Assembly: GCF_017562075.2 (NCBI RefSeq)
Contig: NC_054082.1
Coordinates: 24,130,460 to 24,194,459, forward strand
DNA from: Anopheles merus
Taxonomy: Eukaryota > Arthropoda > Insecta > Diptera > Culicidae
DNA length: 64,000 bases
Direction of reading: 5' to 3'
Both the position numbers and the translations under genes were made by a program. Shown piece after piece: positions 23,255 to 36,400 of this stretch (its first letter is position 1; each line of letters opens with the position of its first letter). The notes below the pieces were generated by a model. It saw only the letters and a program-made list of their open reading frames with translations. It did no database searches and was not told the DNA's origin.

Positions 23255-26200
23255 TTAGTTCTTGGCTGACTGCTCCGAGGTCGACTCGGGGGCAGTCTTG
23301 ATCTCGGGGTACTCCAGCTTCGCGCCCGGCTCGCAGGTGAACGTCGGGCAGCAGGCCGGGAACGGGGCCGTCTTGTTGGTCTTCTCCGTGTCCAGCTTGC
23401 ACTTGTCGTTGGCCAGTGGCAGCGGGCCGCAGTCCTCTACCAGCTCGAGCAGGCTGCAGTATAGGGGTAGAGAAGCAGGGATTGGTTAAGTAGAAAGATG
23501 AAAGTAGAAACAACGTTAAAGTCGTGCCAAACTTACCGTGGCTGAGCATCGTCCGACAGCACGCAGGTGGAACGGCCACAGAATGGAGTCAGATCCCAGT
23601 ACTGGCCCGGCTCGAAGGTGGCACACTTGGTCGAGGCGAAGCACATGCCGGGGAAGTCTGGAAGTTGTACACAAGCGTGGGAAGGGATTGAGCAAAAGGT
23701 TGAAGAGTTCATTTTTGTTTTACAATAACATAAAAAATACGGACCGAAACAAAGTCCCAAGATGCCGGACACACGCATCGTTTGGCGCACGAAGCTTCCC
23801 AAGGAAATCCAACCGGTTTTTGGAAAACAATGCGCAAAGAAAGCAAAACGCGTAAAAGGAAACAAACAGCAATACTACCAAAATTTTGCACACTAATGAT
23901 CGCATCAAAAACTGGTTTCCGGTGTCGCTTTGCCTCGAAGATCTATTTCTGGAGGGACGGTCTTTATTCTTCTCCCCGGGGAAATCCCACAGCGAACCCA
24001 CACCCGAACCATTGCCTTCACGCATGCAAGAGCACGCCGCGTGTGCGCAGCAAGAACGACAATAGCTCGTCTTTCATGTCCACCGTCCAAACCAAGCAAA
24101 CCAGGGGGGCATTGGCTTGTGTGGGGTTTCCAAAAAAAAGTGTGCCCATCGGACTGGACAGTTTAGCGAAACCTTTTCGCGTGTCGCAATCCAATGATAT
24201 AATATGCAAATTCGGCACCATTACGCCCGAGAAGAAGACTTGCTTGCTCGGTTCAGTTTGGGGTTGTCCGAGTCCCCCGCGAAAGAGTTCAGGTTTCAGG
24301 TTGGTTGCATACACGAGCAGCATATGACTCATGCGCGTGCAAACATTGAATTGCCGCTGGATGCTGGAGAAATAAGAAATAAGCCCCCCCCCCCCCCCCG
24401 TTGGCGGTGTGAAAAGTGGCAGCAACTTATTTACCTTTCCGCAAGCCATCCATTTACGGCTGTACCGGGAGTACAAGCTTCCGTGCGGGGTACGTGTATC
24501 CGATCGTTGCATAACGCGAGTCGCGCGAAAGTGAACTTTGTGCGAGCAAGATTGAATGTCGGAAAGATCGCGAAGCGAACGAACTTAAAAAAAAAAAAAA
24601 ACAGTGGACTGGAAAAAGGGAAGTGAGACCTAGAGTGGAATGATCCCATAAAACACATCCACACTAGCAGCTCCCTTCACTTCTGGCGCACGACTTGGCA
24701 CGACATTTGCAAGCCTGTCGAGCGCACTCGATCCTCGATAATCTCGATCAACCTCATCCACCCCGCTCTCGATGATCCCCTGAACTGGCTGGCAGGTTGG
24801 GAACTGGCTAATCACTGCACGCTGTTGCCACTGTGTTGCAGCAACTCTCTGCTGGCCTTCGACCACGGTCGCGAAGAGATCGTACGAGAAGGGGATTACC
24901 GCAACCCACCCACCCCATCGAAGCCCTCTTCGAAGCTGGTGAACGTTTTTTTTTTCACGCTCGGAATAGCAAATTAGCACACGAATTGAGAGAGTGGTGG
25001 ACATTTTTGTTGTTGTGCTAATGTGCTGCCCCAGCCACCGGCGTGCGTCCCAGCCGACTGCTGATCGCCGCCCGATCACTATCACCTTGACAGTGGCCGT
25101 CCACACAGTTGTTGGTTTGGTACGAACGGTAAACAAAGGCGTCATCGTCGGACGCTTTTGTCAGCTGCTGTCGCCACCAATGCCGATGCTAATTAATTAG
25201 TCAGCAGGGATTGGTGATTGTTGAGCTTTTCATGCCTTCCGAGGGCTAGGGGAATGGGATGGTGCATTAGAAGCGATACAGCACACAGTAGCTCTGCTTT
25301 AGAAATCTGCCTGATTTTTTCTTGAGCACTATGTGTTGGCTTTTGCAAAGCGAGTGATATTGAGGGCGGTTTAGAGATTGCGGAAACACACAAACACACA
25401 CACATCATTGCAGAGCAATGTTTGAATAGCACATATGAGTAATGTTACTTCCGTGCTAGTATCGAATGAAAAGCTGAACCATGAAATGGGAGTCAAAACA
25501 GCGCTTACAAAATCACGCACTGCCATAGACGGCGAACCCGAGACCCTTACAAAGAGGACTGCAACAAAAACGGTTGTTATTTCAAATAGGAGGAAGAACA
25601 ATTTTGATTGTTTTTATATCTTGCACACAGTTTTTTTGGTGACATTTTCAACTGCATAGTAATGGGAAGAGTTATATGCTTTAGCCCTTTATTTTTTTTA
25701 ATATTACATTTCATTTTTAAATTTTTTTTTTTGCAATGTACATCTTAAACAGTTTTATGATCCAATTTAGACAGCAAATTAAAACATTTGTCAGGTTTTT
25801 GCAGTGCTTTGCTTTACGATGAAAAGCAAGCAGAAACATATATTGAAAAGCCATTGTTTTAATGAAACCGTTGCTTAACTAAATAAGGAACGATTCACAC
25901 TTGGGTGGGTTTTATTATTTTCAACAATAAATCATCGTTGTACACATGATCGTGCTCATCGTCATGAAGGATTGTCTTGAACATTCGTGGACAAGATCGT
26001 GCCCACAATGTAGCAAACAATCGTAACCCACCATTTAGCTGCGGAAAGCTTACGAAACAGCACCCCCACGCGCCATCCGTGAAGCAGAAAAAAAAACCTC
26101 AACAACAATGAGGAAAGCAACCCAAGTACAAACTAATAATACGAATTAAATTGCCAAAGATTGCACACCCATTGGAAAGTGAAAGGATCAACACTCCGGA

Positions 26201-28929
26201 TCCGGTTGCCGGTGTACGGTTTTAACAAGCGGGTAAGAAGAGGGGGAGGGGGGAGGGGGTGAGCAAGTTTCCTGCATACAGACTGATCGGTGAAATCGAT
26301 TAACGATCCGGTACAAATCTATAACGCCCGAACCAATACTAAAGTGCGCAGAGTGGCAAAAGCAGAGCTTTGCTGTGGGACTCGCTTCCCCGAAAACCGC
26401 CCCAAGTACACCACAGCGTTAGGGGGTATACGATCACCAACGATCCATTAGAGTGCGTTAATGATTTACAAAGTATGACGGTTGGCGTTGCAACTGTAGA
26501 TGCAGCAACACGTTCAGGGTCACAGTAAAGCGCAGGGGGATAAGTGCTTTATAAAACAATCATTCACACAGCCCAGGTGCAGTCACTTGCGAGTGGGTTG
26601 GGTTGATCATGGGAAGGGAAAAAAATACAAACACACAGCACAGTTACCATGAACCAAGCGTTTTTTTTTTGTAATGCGCGGATGATGAACCGATGGGAGG
26701 TTGAAGACTCTGCGCGATGGCACATCGGCATCAAATCGGCGTGAAATTATCCCCTGCAGCCCCTCCACAAACACAATGTCTCATCCGAATTTGTGGGGAG
26801 CTTCTGTTTTTTTTTTTTTCAGTGTCAATGCGTAACGGTTATGTTAATGGGCGCCGTGAGCATAGCGCCATGACACTGTGCGTGCTAGCGACAAACGAGA
26901 CAAAACCAACGTATTCGATTTGGCTTTTCACGTCGGACGGAAACGGAAACGGTTGGCCCTGTGGGCATTGCTCTCTCCGCTCCGACAAGGAAAAGAAGCT
27001 TCCAGATCGGTTGCCGCGGACAACGGCAGCAATGATCTTACCGCAGAAGACGAACCCTGCTGCGGCCGGTTTCTGTGGCCCTCCTTTGTTCGTTAGGTGC
27101 AAATTAGCAGCAAAGCTTTTATACGCCGTTTTAAAACAGCACGGCACAAAATCGATCTTTTTGCTTCAGTATCTTTTTCCACTCCCCATCGGCTTGAAGG
27201 TGACACTGAAAACACACACACACACACACACAGTGGACACAGTGCGCGGGGTGGACTTAATTAACCACAAAACCGGTGTAAATAACGGCGACAGGTGATG
27301 GTGGTTTTCCCTTTTTGCTAGTCGGCAGACCAACCCCTAACGATACTCTCATTTTCATATCCTTCTTGTTAGCTTGCCATGCGCACTCTCCATGTCCACC
27401 CCTTCCACCGTCCTGCTTTGGGTTGCCTGCGAGCAGGTTGCAGTAGTGGATAGAAATTTTAATCACCACCCTTGCAAAGCCTGGTAGTAGCGCATTTTAG
27501 GCACGCACTTTAGGCCCACCCGTTAACAGGTTTGCAGCGGGTCAGTCATCAAAAACCCTCTCAGACCCATAGAAAGGTGTATAAAGCGGGCTGGGGGTGG
27601 TGGTGGTGGTGGTGGTGGTGTGCGATGTAGTACCGTCGACGCCCCAAAGGATCGGAACCGGTCCCTCGACTTCAATGCCAACAGGCAGACCGTACCGTAC
27701 ACCGCTGCTTTTGCTCTCAATACCGCATTCGCGCACTGGACCGTATGCCGCAACCCCAGCCTACTATGCTAACTGTCACTTTGGATTGTAGTGTACCAGT
27801 TCGCAGCGTACAACTGTTGTAAGGTTCCGCGTAAGAGACGGAGCGATCGCCATCGCCCGCTCACACACAGCAAGCAGCCTCGCCCCGATCAAAAGCAGTG
27901 ATCGGGAGGGCATGTTAAGGTAAGGTAGCATGTAACTACTAACCCATGCGTACTACCCGGTGGCGAGTAAGTGCTGCTCATTTAGACACATTCGAACCGG
28001 TTTCGGGTTGCATTTTTGCGCGCGGCTTTGAAAAAAGAACCGCGCGACACACACTAAATCGTGATTGTTTTGTGAACGAACGCATGGCCGCGTCGGCCGC
28101 GTTGCACAATTGCTTGGCATGCGGCTCTGTGCTCGCGCGTGTGCCCACTGCTTAGTGAGCCGTGTGTCACCCGTGGAATGCTTCTTGGTGGAATCAATTC
28201 CCCCAAAAGGAGGACACACCGCCTGACATGCCTGCAATCGTAGGCCGATCAACCGATTGGTAAAAGGGAAGGAAGGAAACCGTTGCAACCGCACCCTTGC
28301 GTAGCCGGCAAATGCGTCTGCCTACGGAAACTCTACCACCAGCGGGCACCCGATCCGATTGTATCGACGTCTTTCGACAGTGTTGCTGTACGAAATTGCG
28401 CTGCTAGTATTGCATATCGATCGGCCAACCTCCCTCGAAGGTGTGGTACCATGTGCTAACCGTTCCGTTTCAGGGACGGCTCGAGGCAGGGCTGTTCGTC
28501 TTCTGCTGCTGCTGCTGCTGCTGCTGCGGGTGGTACAATGTACACACACACACACACTTTGGCCAAGTGGGCAACGCAGCTATTGCATTGCACAAAAGTC
28601 CCTCCCCGAGCGGGTGTGGCCCGCTGGGCGCGCGAATCAAAACCGATCCGACTCGGAGATGCGACATTGCGCCAACGACATTCCGCGTGTTCCGTCTGCT
28701 GGAAACAACGGCGCCGCGCTTTGCGCAAAACGGCTCATGAACAATTGGGTCGGTGCACACACACACACTTACCTCGCAGAACATCGGCAGGGATGAGTCG
28801 TTTGTAGGTCTTTCCACCTTCGGCCGGGGCGGCGGCGGCGGCCGCATCTTTCGTGGCCGGAGCCTCATCGGCGGCCTGGACGTAGCAGAAGCTGAGGGCC
28901 AGCACGGCAACGACGGTGAACGAGCGCAT
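23255..28929 (-). CDS. Secreted single-domain von Willebrand factor C (SVWC) protein
   Basis: Three coding exons: 28929-28773, 23657-23537, 23453-23255. They give 158 aa. Residues 1-19 are a clear signal peptide (MRSFTVVAVLALSFCYVQA). An Ala-rich linker and a KTYKRLIPADVLR segment follow, then a cysteine-rich domain from about 53. The spacing C...C..C...C...C...CC...C, with GQYWDL and the closing PACCPTFTC, matches the arthropod single-domain VWC family. That family includes the antiviral cytokine-like Vago proteins, but most members have no known role, and I do not assign Vago identity. There are nine cysteines where the family usually has eight; the extra one is in ASTKC. The C-terminal tail is Glu/Ser/Lys-rich. 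Intron 1 is 5.1 kb, unusual beside its 83- and 119-bp-scale neighbours. Confidence 0.85.
23658..28772 (-). other. 5.1 kb first intron of the SVWC gene
   Basis: It begins with a canonical GTAAGT at 28772 and ends in CAG at 23658. It holds poly-C at about 24385, poly-A at 24589, a CA run at about 27209, a GGT/GTG run at about 27597 and a CTG run at about 28507-28527. Several plus- and minus-strand open frames exist but none has a recognisable domain or consistent splice context. I find no nested gene. Confidence 0.55.
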
Positions 28930-28970
28930 CTTGGTGTGTGTTTGTGTGGGAAGGTGGCACGCACAGTGGG

Positions 28971-28977
28971 TTCTATA
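28971..28977 (-). promoter_or_regulatory. Candidate TATA box of the SVWC gene
   Basis: Minus-strand TATAGAA lies 42-48 bases upstream of the ATG. A start site 25-30 bases downstream would give a 5' UTR of about 20 bases. A perfect 10-bp palindrome, ATGATATCAT, lies just upstream at 28978-28987. Another first exon further upstream cannot be excluded. Confidence 0.3.
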
Positions 28978-30215
28978 ATGATATCATAGGCACAGGACCA
29001 AATTCGGGGAAGAAACAAACAAGAAAATGAATCAGTTGTAAAGGGGAGTTGGAACTTGCGCGAGCACACTTGCTGCAAACAACACTACTTAGCCTACTAA
29101 TGGACTAATGGCGCGTGTACTAAGAGTTTCGTTTCAAGTGAGCAAATACAAATATCTCTCTCTTGTTGTCGCTGTGGCTACATTGTGGTGTCGTTGATCA
29201 GATCATCCGGCATTTTTTTTGTACGAAGGGACAGGGACCACAACCACGTGCATGCGGGCAACTAGCACCGGGACCGCCCGAGAGCGTGTGGTATGTTTTT
29301 GTGATTTTTATTATTTTGTTGATGCTACCAGTTGCGTCCATTGCTTTGTTAACCATTTGAGCAGCCGATCCCGGAACAACAAAAAAAGAAGAAAGAACCC
29401 CGTAGTTGCAGGCGAGGGAACACACACAATTTTCTAATAAAAATTAATCAGCACACCGTGGGGCGCACGAGCTGTCCAAGTACGGGCGACGCGAGAGTCA
29501 CAGACAGTCACAACGACGACGCACAACAAAAAAAAAAACTTACACACATTCGATCGTGCAAAGGTGCACATTCTCCTGTGAGGCATGAGAGCACTTCTAG
29601 CAAAACACAGCGCAAATGTACTAAAATAAATGTAGCCTACTTAGAACACACTTAAAATGCTCGGAGAGACACATACACACACGCACGCACGACACACTGT
29701 ACACTCAACACTGAACCTTTGTACTGACCTGGCAAAGCGACGGTTAACAACTTTGGTCCAGCTGCGATTGGGGGGAGGGACAATCCCGAAACGGCTCGAT
29801 AAACGAACGCACCACACAGATGGTTTGACGATGAATGACGCTGGCCGTGCGCGAGATTCGCTATTTCTTGCTTTTCTGCTGTACCCCACCACCAGCCCGC
29901 CCAATTTCATCCCTTTCCCAACCGCTCCGAAACCGAACCCCATTTGATGGGCACGCGCTCAAGCGAGTGAGAGAGAGAGAGAGAAAGAGAGAGCGAATCG
30001 TATGCTCACTCCAGCGAGTGCACACGAGATGCACACGATGCGCGATCGTGGTACAATGGTACCGAAATGGAAAGAGAGGGAGAGAGGGCGAGAGAGGTGG
30101 AAATGGGGGGGGGGTTCGTTGCTTAGCACCCTTTTGCTGTCTGTGCGCCTTCTTTTCGGTGGTTTGGTTGCGACTTTTGGTGGTGGGGGTTGGGCAGGAA
30201 AGCGTAGTATAAGGC

Positions 30216-30216
<1 letters not shown>

Positions 30217-30259
<43 letters not shown>

Positions 30260-30270
30260 AAGAGAGAAGA
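30217..30270. repeat. (GATA)/(GA)n microsatellite
   Basis: GATA units followed by a GA dinucleotide run with minor interruptions. Confidence 0.9.
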
Positions 30271-32847
30271 AAAAAACGGACGACAAACGCCTGTTATGGT
30301 GTTCAAGAAGGCGACGGTGACTACTACCAGCACTACTACCCTTACAGCTTTAGTGCGAATAATAACAGCAGCAATAATTACAATCCTCACTCCAGACGCT
30401 TCGAATCGCAATTGGATGGTGAAAGTCGCGCCCGCACAGTCATCGACGGTAGTCCTCGTTGTCGTCGCGGTAGTGGGCTTTTTCCTTAAGGCGGTCTTTT
30501 TTTTTGTTTCGTTCATTTTTAAACGTATCATCAGAGATTATTCTACCGGAGAGTTGGTGTGGAGCCACCGTTGTGTTGGCTGTTGGTTGGCCCGTAAAAG
30601 GCCGGTGAAAGGAAATCGGATGGGCACGGGTGCGTGACGCCTACACGTGCTCAGCCGCTTGGGGCAGGCTTTTTTTCTGCATCCGAAGCTGTGAACTTTG
30701 AACCTTTTGGTGTTTTGTTTTACGAGTCCATGAGTCAATTTTGCATTTTGGAGTTGGTGATGTAAAGTGGTAAAATATGTTTTTCTTTATTAAATTTTAA
30801 TTAAAATTTGGAATGGAATCAGGAAGTGTCATAGGTTGATCGTTGCCAAAGTAGCACCTTGCAGCTGCTAATCCCCTGCCATAAACGCACACCATGAAAG
30901 GCGCATTCAAATGTCAACAAATAGTAAACTCGATCATTCATGCAAAAGCAAAATGCAGCATGCACGAATACGAGCCTGGGGCGACTTTTTGTCCCTATTC
31001 CCCCCTCTCCCAGGGAGTGCACATTTACACACACACACAGACATCGAACACCCCACCCTCCACGCCAATCCGGGCCGGGGGACCGGGTGTGTTCGAGAAA
31101 AATCTATCCAAAGTCACACACGCGTCACACGCGGCGGTCTGCATCGATTCGCGCTTCCTTTTACTACTGGCGGCCTGGCGGTGAATGCAGCGGGCAGTCC
31201 AGCGGTTGTGTTGGTGGCGATCGTAATGTGGTGAATGTGGATTGGTTAAGGGGACCGGAGGCACACCGGCCCGAACAAGTTTGTCACGCTAATTTCTTGA
31301 CTCACCCAAACGTAGTCGATCGAGTTTTTTGGTTTTTGTTCGTTTTTCCCTGCCTACAAGGCGTACAGTAGAAGGAAGTCGTCTTCCTCTCGACATCGAT
31401 CGACGAACGAGCCACCCCTTAATTGGACGTTGATTAGAGAAAAATGAGGGGGAAACAAACAAGAAAAAGGTAACCAAGCTGGTGGTGCTGCTGCTTCGAT
31501 TACGTCCTTGCTACTCGATCTTTCGATCACGTACAAGGACGCACGGCGCGTGTGCTGCGGATAATCAATTTAAAACTGGCCCTTCTCATCATTTCAAACA
31601 CATTCAGCATGAATTCGCTAAGATTAAATTCATTCAAGAAGGGGTCCACCGAAATGATCGGTTTTTCCCGCAACCGATCTCGATTAGGTAGCCGGGGCCG
31701 GGGCGGCACGCGTCCGGTCTCCGGCTTCCGGATTTACCATCAATGAACGCCCTTTGCCGCGCTCCCTGCCATCCTTCTCCGAGGGCACGATCATCGATCA
31801 TCCTCCATTCAATGAGCTTTTTACGCGTGCTGTACGTGTAAACGATGGTGAGAAAAAATGAGTGCCCACTCATCACCACAGCACAGTATTGTGTGACTGT
31901 GTTTGATTTCCTAAACAGCCCCGGAACTGCCCTGATGCTGCGGCTGCTTGCGGCCCGTTTGATCCACCGACCGATGTATCAGTCGTATGGCAGAGTGTAG
32001 CACGAAGGTGAAATGGTTTGGCACGGGAAAACACACACCCACACCCACCGCAAACCTTCAACGGTGATGGAGGTCATTTTGGGGCTGAGCGAGAGAGAAA
32101 AAAAGCAGGGGAACGATCTGTGTATGTGATTAATCATGCGCTTTGGTGCATTGGTTACAAATGGAAGCACTTTTGAGCAAACACCCATAAACACACGAAA
32201 ACAAGGTCAAGGTGAAGAATGGCCGGGAAAGCTCCGGCACGATCGCGTCGAGTTACCGTTTCGGTTTCAGGTTTTGATTAATTTAATCAGATCTCTCCTT
32301 CCAGATTTTCCCTATCAACATTGCTTATGAATAATATTTGCAAATTCTTAAGATAAACCCATCAAACACGATAATTTAAATGCGCGATTGTGTGCTATTT
32401 TGCGCCTCTTTCTACCAGCGTTGCGTCTTTTGATGTTTTTTTCTTCTCTCTCTATCGCGAGCTAAATCAACCACCATACTATTTAACAATCCGGCAGGGA
32501 AAAACCCACACGAAAACCTTCCCATAAAGGTAAATAATTTACGTTTTCTCTTGCTATTTTGCGATTTTTTTTCGTTTTGTTTTCTGAAGATGATGAGAAT
32601 GGTGGCATGGAAAATGGAGATTTGGGAGGCAGGTTCCGACCCCCCGGATCGAGAGAAAACACCCCACGACCCACAACACAATGCGACATGCGATTCCACC
32701 GGTGTGACGTAGTGTTTGAAGACGAAGTAATAAACACCTGGTAGGAAGAAAACGTGCATTTCGTGCGTTCACGAGCGGGCAAAATGGTGCGCACGGAGTG
32801 TGGGGCACAAATCAACCCGCCGGCACAATTGTTTGTAGTTGCTTTTT

Positions 32848-32848
<1 letters not shown>

Positions 32849-32898
<50 letters not shown>
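32849..32898. repeat. (GT)n microsatellite
   Basis: An uninterrupted run of about 50 bases of GT. Confidence 0.95.
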
Positions 32899-32901
<3 letters not shown>

Positions 32902-33516
32902 TTTTATGTTGCAAATGTGAATTTTTGCATATAATGGAATGATGAAAGGAAGAAATAGACTAAACGATCTACGACGATCGTTTAATGCCCTTGTCTTTAA
33001 CGGGAGGAACGATCGTCTATAGTTTTGTTGGGGTGAGGAAATGAAAGCTTTCTTTACAGGTCACAACACATCCAAACCGTTTCGATATGTGTTTCGATCG
33101 TTTTTTTGTGGATACTGCTTTTTGGCTGAGACGTTTCCATTAAGTACGATAAAATAAAGTACGATTAAAATGTGTTTTAAGAAGGTAAAGCTTAGTAAGA
33201 TAAGAAAATAGGTGTTTACCGAAAAAAAAAAATATTTCAAAAACTGGCATAAACGTATGCCCAAATACCAAAAGAAAAGAAGAAAAAATAGTAGGTAGAA
33301 AGATGTTAGAAGAATGTGTAGTAGTATCAAAACAAAGAATAAAAGGAAACGCAAAAAAGAGCAAGCAAGTTTTGGAACATGCTAATTCAATCAGTTTTCA
33401 AAATTGACTTCTAGAAGCTGAATGTTAATGAAAGAAGTTAAAAGGGGAACATTAAGAAGACAAAGAATAATTAAAAGAACGGTAAGAAACAGAAGAATAG
33501 AAAACCTAGAAGCAAA

Positions 33517-33609
33517 AGAAGAAGAAGAAGAAGAAGAAGAAGAAGAAGAAGAAGAAGAAGAAGAAGAAGAAGAAGAAGAAGAAGCAGAAGCAGAAGAAGA
33601 AGAAGAAGG
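33517..33609. repeat. (GAA)n microsatellite, about 90 bases
   Basis: Nearly pure GAA repeat with two GCA-type interruptions near the right end. It creates long polyGlu and polySer open frames on opposite strands that are not genes. It lies about 450 bases from the SINE at 34058, whose own tail is a short GAA repeat on the far side, so the tract is not the tail of that copy. Confidence 0.9.
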
Positions 33610-34057
33610 AGAAAAAGAAATAATCCGAACAAAAACAATACGATCAGAAGAATAGAAATGAGAAAACGCCACTGTTTTTTTTAACTAAAATTAAGAATAT
33701 GACTCAAGGACCGTAAAGATATCAGGTCAAGTTATAAGCCCGTTTTGACAGCTAGGTGGAAGAAGAATCAACGAAGAAAACTGACAGTTAGTTTTCCGCG
33801 TTTGGCGAACGCTTCAAGTTCTCGAAGGAAAATTTCCATTTTAAATCACGGGCTGTGTTCTAATAAATTAAAATATTCACCCAAATTGATCTCCACCAAA
33901 TATTGACCATGCAAAACGTAAACAATCCATCAATACATATACAAGCGGAAAACCATCTGTCAAAATCGGAGCCCAGGGGGGGGATCGCCAAAAGCGCTAA
34001 AACTACACCTCATTATACATTCCACCTTGATATGACTAGTTTATAAACTTTAAATCA

Positions 34058-34220
34058 ACTAACATGCACCTCGTGGGTTCAAGCCCCGAATGGATCGTGC
34101 CTTCCCCCACGTAGGGCTGATAATCCTGCTATGAGTAATCTGTAAGTCACTGAAAGCCAAGCCCACTAGTGGTACAGAAGCAGGCCTTGACCGTCATTGA
34201 TTGTTGTGCCAAAGAAGAAG
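34058..34220 (+). mobile_element. SINE200-like tRNA-derived SINE, copy 2
   Basis: Plus-strand orientation: the B-box-like GGTTCAAGCCCCGAATGG is at about 34076. The body segments GCCAAGCCCACTAGTGG and CAGGCCTTGACC follow, and the end is GTTGTGCCAAAGAAGAAG. Its body is the reverse complement of blocks seen at 5233-5452. The 5' end with the A box is truncated. Confidence 0.75.
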
Positions 34221-36400
34221 CATAATGATTTAAATTATTGCTCTTTCTTTTCCACTCTTACTCTTTTATATTGTATGTTACTTGTCAATGAAAATACTAT
34301 CAAATCGAATAGAAAACAATATCGTAACAAGCGTCATCGTCATACTTCCCCAAGTGATAACCTTAAAGGGCTAACCTTTCGGTGCGTAATGATGAAAAAC
34401 CGGAAGCATTTTCCTCTTCCAGCTAGAATGCACGCTGGTTGGCATTGTCCAGTTTCCAGGTGCTTCTGTTGGGAGTTTTTGACGTCATAGGATAACAACT
34501 TTTCTCATAGTGTTTGTTGTGATAGTTAACTGTTTTCCACTGACCTTTACCAGCTCTGGGTAGGTGGCATTGTGCAGAAAGCTTTAATTTTGCAAAACTT
34601 TGTTCATTTGCCATGCCAACGGTTGTTACGCTAAAGAACAAGTTTGCACAGCACTGACCCTAGAATTTACATGATGATAGACTCTCTGGCTCCCCCCCCC
34701 CCCTCCCGGACAGCGGAAATGAGGCAAACGCGTGTCGTGGACGGTAAAGTCTCTCGCCCTCCCATCATGGGTAACCAAAAGCGTATGCGTCTGAAAATGT
34801 TTTGAGCTGTACCTTCAAATGATGCCCACATGCCCACTGCATTATCGGACGCATTTCGGAAGCTTGCGCATTATGCCGCGCAATGACGCATGCAGTGGCA
34901 TGGGCTGGAATGGATGACATGACAGTTGACGGGGCTGTATGTACTGCCACCAGTGGACCATTATGCAACACTGCTGCACTGCCGTACACGATGCGGCCGA
35001 AGGTCTGCTGGGCAGCGATTTACTGGCCCTACTCCACCCGATGCGTTCTGAGCCGAACCGGTCCGGGGGCGAGTAGTATGAGACGGGGGAAAGGAGGAGC
35101 GACCAGATGGAAATTACCAAATCGGATGTCTTGAAAAGATTCGCTTGCAGCAATAGTGGTTACCATGGGTACACGAACGACGTCAAATCGCGCGCGTTTG
35201 TCAGTTTGTCACGTGCGCAAGCCGTTTACGCAGACTGTCGGTGGAACCATTACGAATTTCATCCCCCCCCTCCCTCTCCTTGTGCGGCGCAACCGCCATC
35301 GAGAGTTGGTTTGGCTGGCTTATAGTGAATTGCCGGTCAGGGACAGGGAAACCCCCTGATTCCGACACGTTCCTAGAAGTTCGATCCGCGGCAAAGTCAA
35401 CAGTATTGCTTATTTTAAACCAGCCGGCCCAGCCCACATGCGTCACATCCGTCACAGCAGGGAGGAGATAGCTTCCCAAAAGAGGAGACAGAAATAAAAG
35501 TATCACTTCAAGCGTAGGGAGAGGGGGGGGGGGGTGGGGGAGTTTTACCGTACAACTGGTTAAGACCGTTTTCTGAAGCTTTTAAATGTCATCCCTCACC
35601 ACAAACGGTCTGGCGATGGAGGTGTTTCGGAAGGTTTTGTAATGCTCGCCCGTCAATAAATCGAGTTACCGACACGCCGCGTACATGAGCAATGGCAATG
35701 GCTCCGGTCCGGTCTGGTTTCGGCGAAACGAAAAGTGGTCAAAATCAAACTGGTTCCCCGGTCTGGGCGCATCGGTGCGGTTCGAGGTTGGGCTTGTGCT
35801 CAGTTTGGGTCGGCTCAGCTTCGATTTAAAGATCATTGCTGTCCGTAGTATGATTTATGAGCGCCACCGTGCTTTGTTGAGGCGTGAAGAGACGTGAGAG
35901 TGTTGGTTGAGGGAGAATACGCAGAAAGAAGTGCACATATAAAATAATGACATTTTTTGACAAAATTATTTACATAATTTCATGCACAAGGAGAACTGTA
36001 TAATAATACTGTAAAGGTACAAAAATACGCTAAAGATAAGCAAATGTAACAGTACAATCGAATACATTTCTCTCAAGACTGAATGTTAAGATTTTCGAGG
36101 GAATATCATCTATTGCTCCGATGCATTTTAAAATAGCTGGCATGTTTAAAAGTAAAATATAAACAAATAAACATAAAATTTGATAACAGAATTAAATGTA
36201 AACATTAAAAAAAATTAAGCACTATCACTGGCATCTACGGGGAGCACTTTGGCCCCCGCGTTCTGTAATTGCGAACCGCGATTACAGTAAAGCGCCTAAA
36301 TGTAGGCAAATCTCTAAATAAAGGGATGTAGCCTGACGTCCTGTGGATATTGCGATTCACTGTAGATTTATTTGAGATATTACGGAGGAAGTTTCAGAAA

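Larger units (their letters stand above)
28990..36400. other. Gene-poor region of about 7.4 kb
   Basis: Between the SVWC gene and the 3' end of Gpat4. It contains many simple repeats (listed separately), one SINE200-like copy (34058-34220), homopolymer C runs at about 34688 and 35266, and low-complexity GC-rich stretches. No reading frame here shows a conserved domain or coherent exon structure. Regulatory DNA for the SVWC gene could lie in the left part. Confidence 0.5.

Noticed and set aside
26717..27298. 193-codon plus-strand frame
   Set aside because: Low-complexity segments, no domain, lies inside the SVWC intron on the opposite strand, no splice or promoter support.
33391..33672. PolyGlu / polySer open frames
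   Set aside because: They are produced entirely by the (GAA)n microsatellite.
34058..34220. tRNA gene
   Set aside because: B-box-like sequence is present, but the body and GAA tail match other dispersed SINE copies and no complete cloverleaf is evident.
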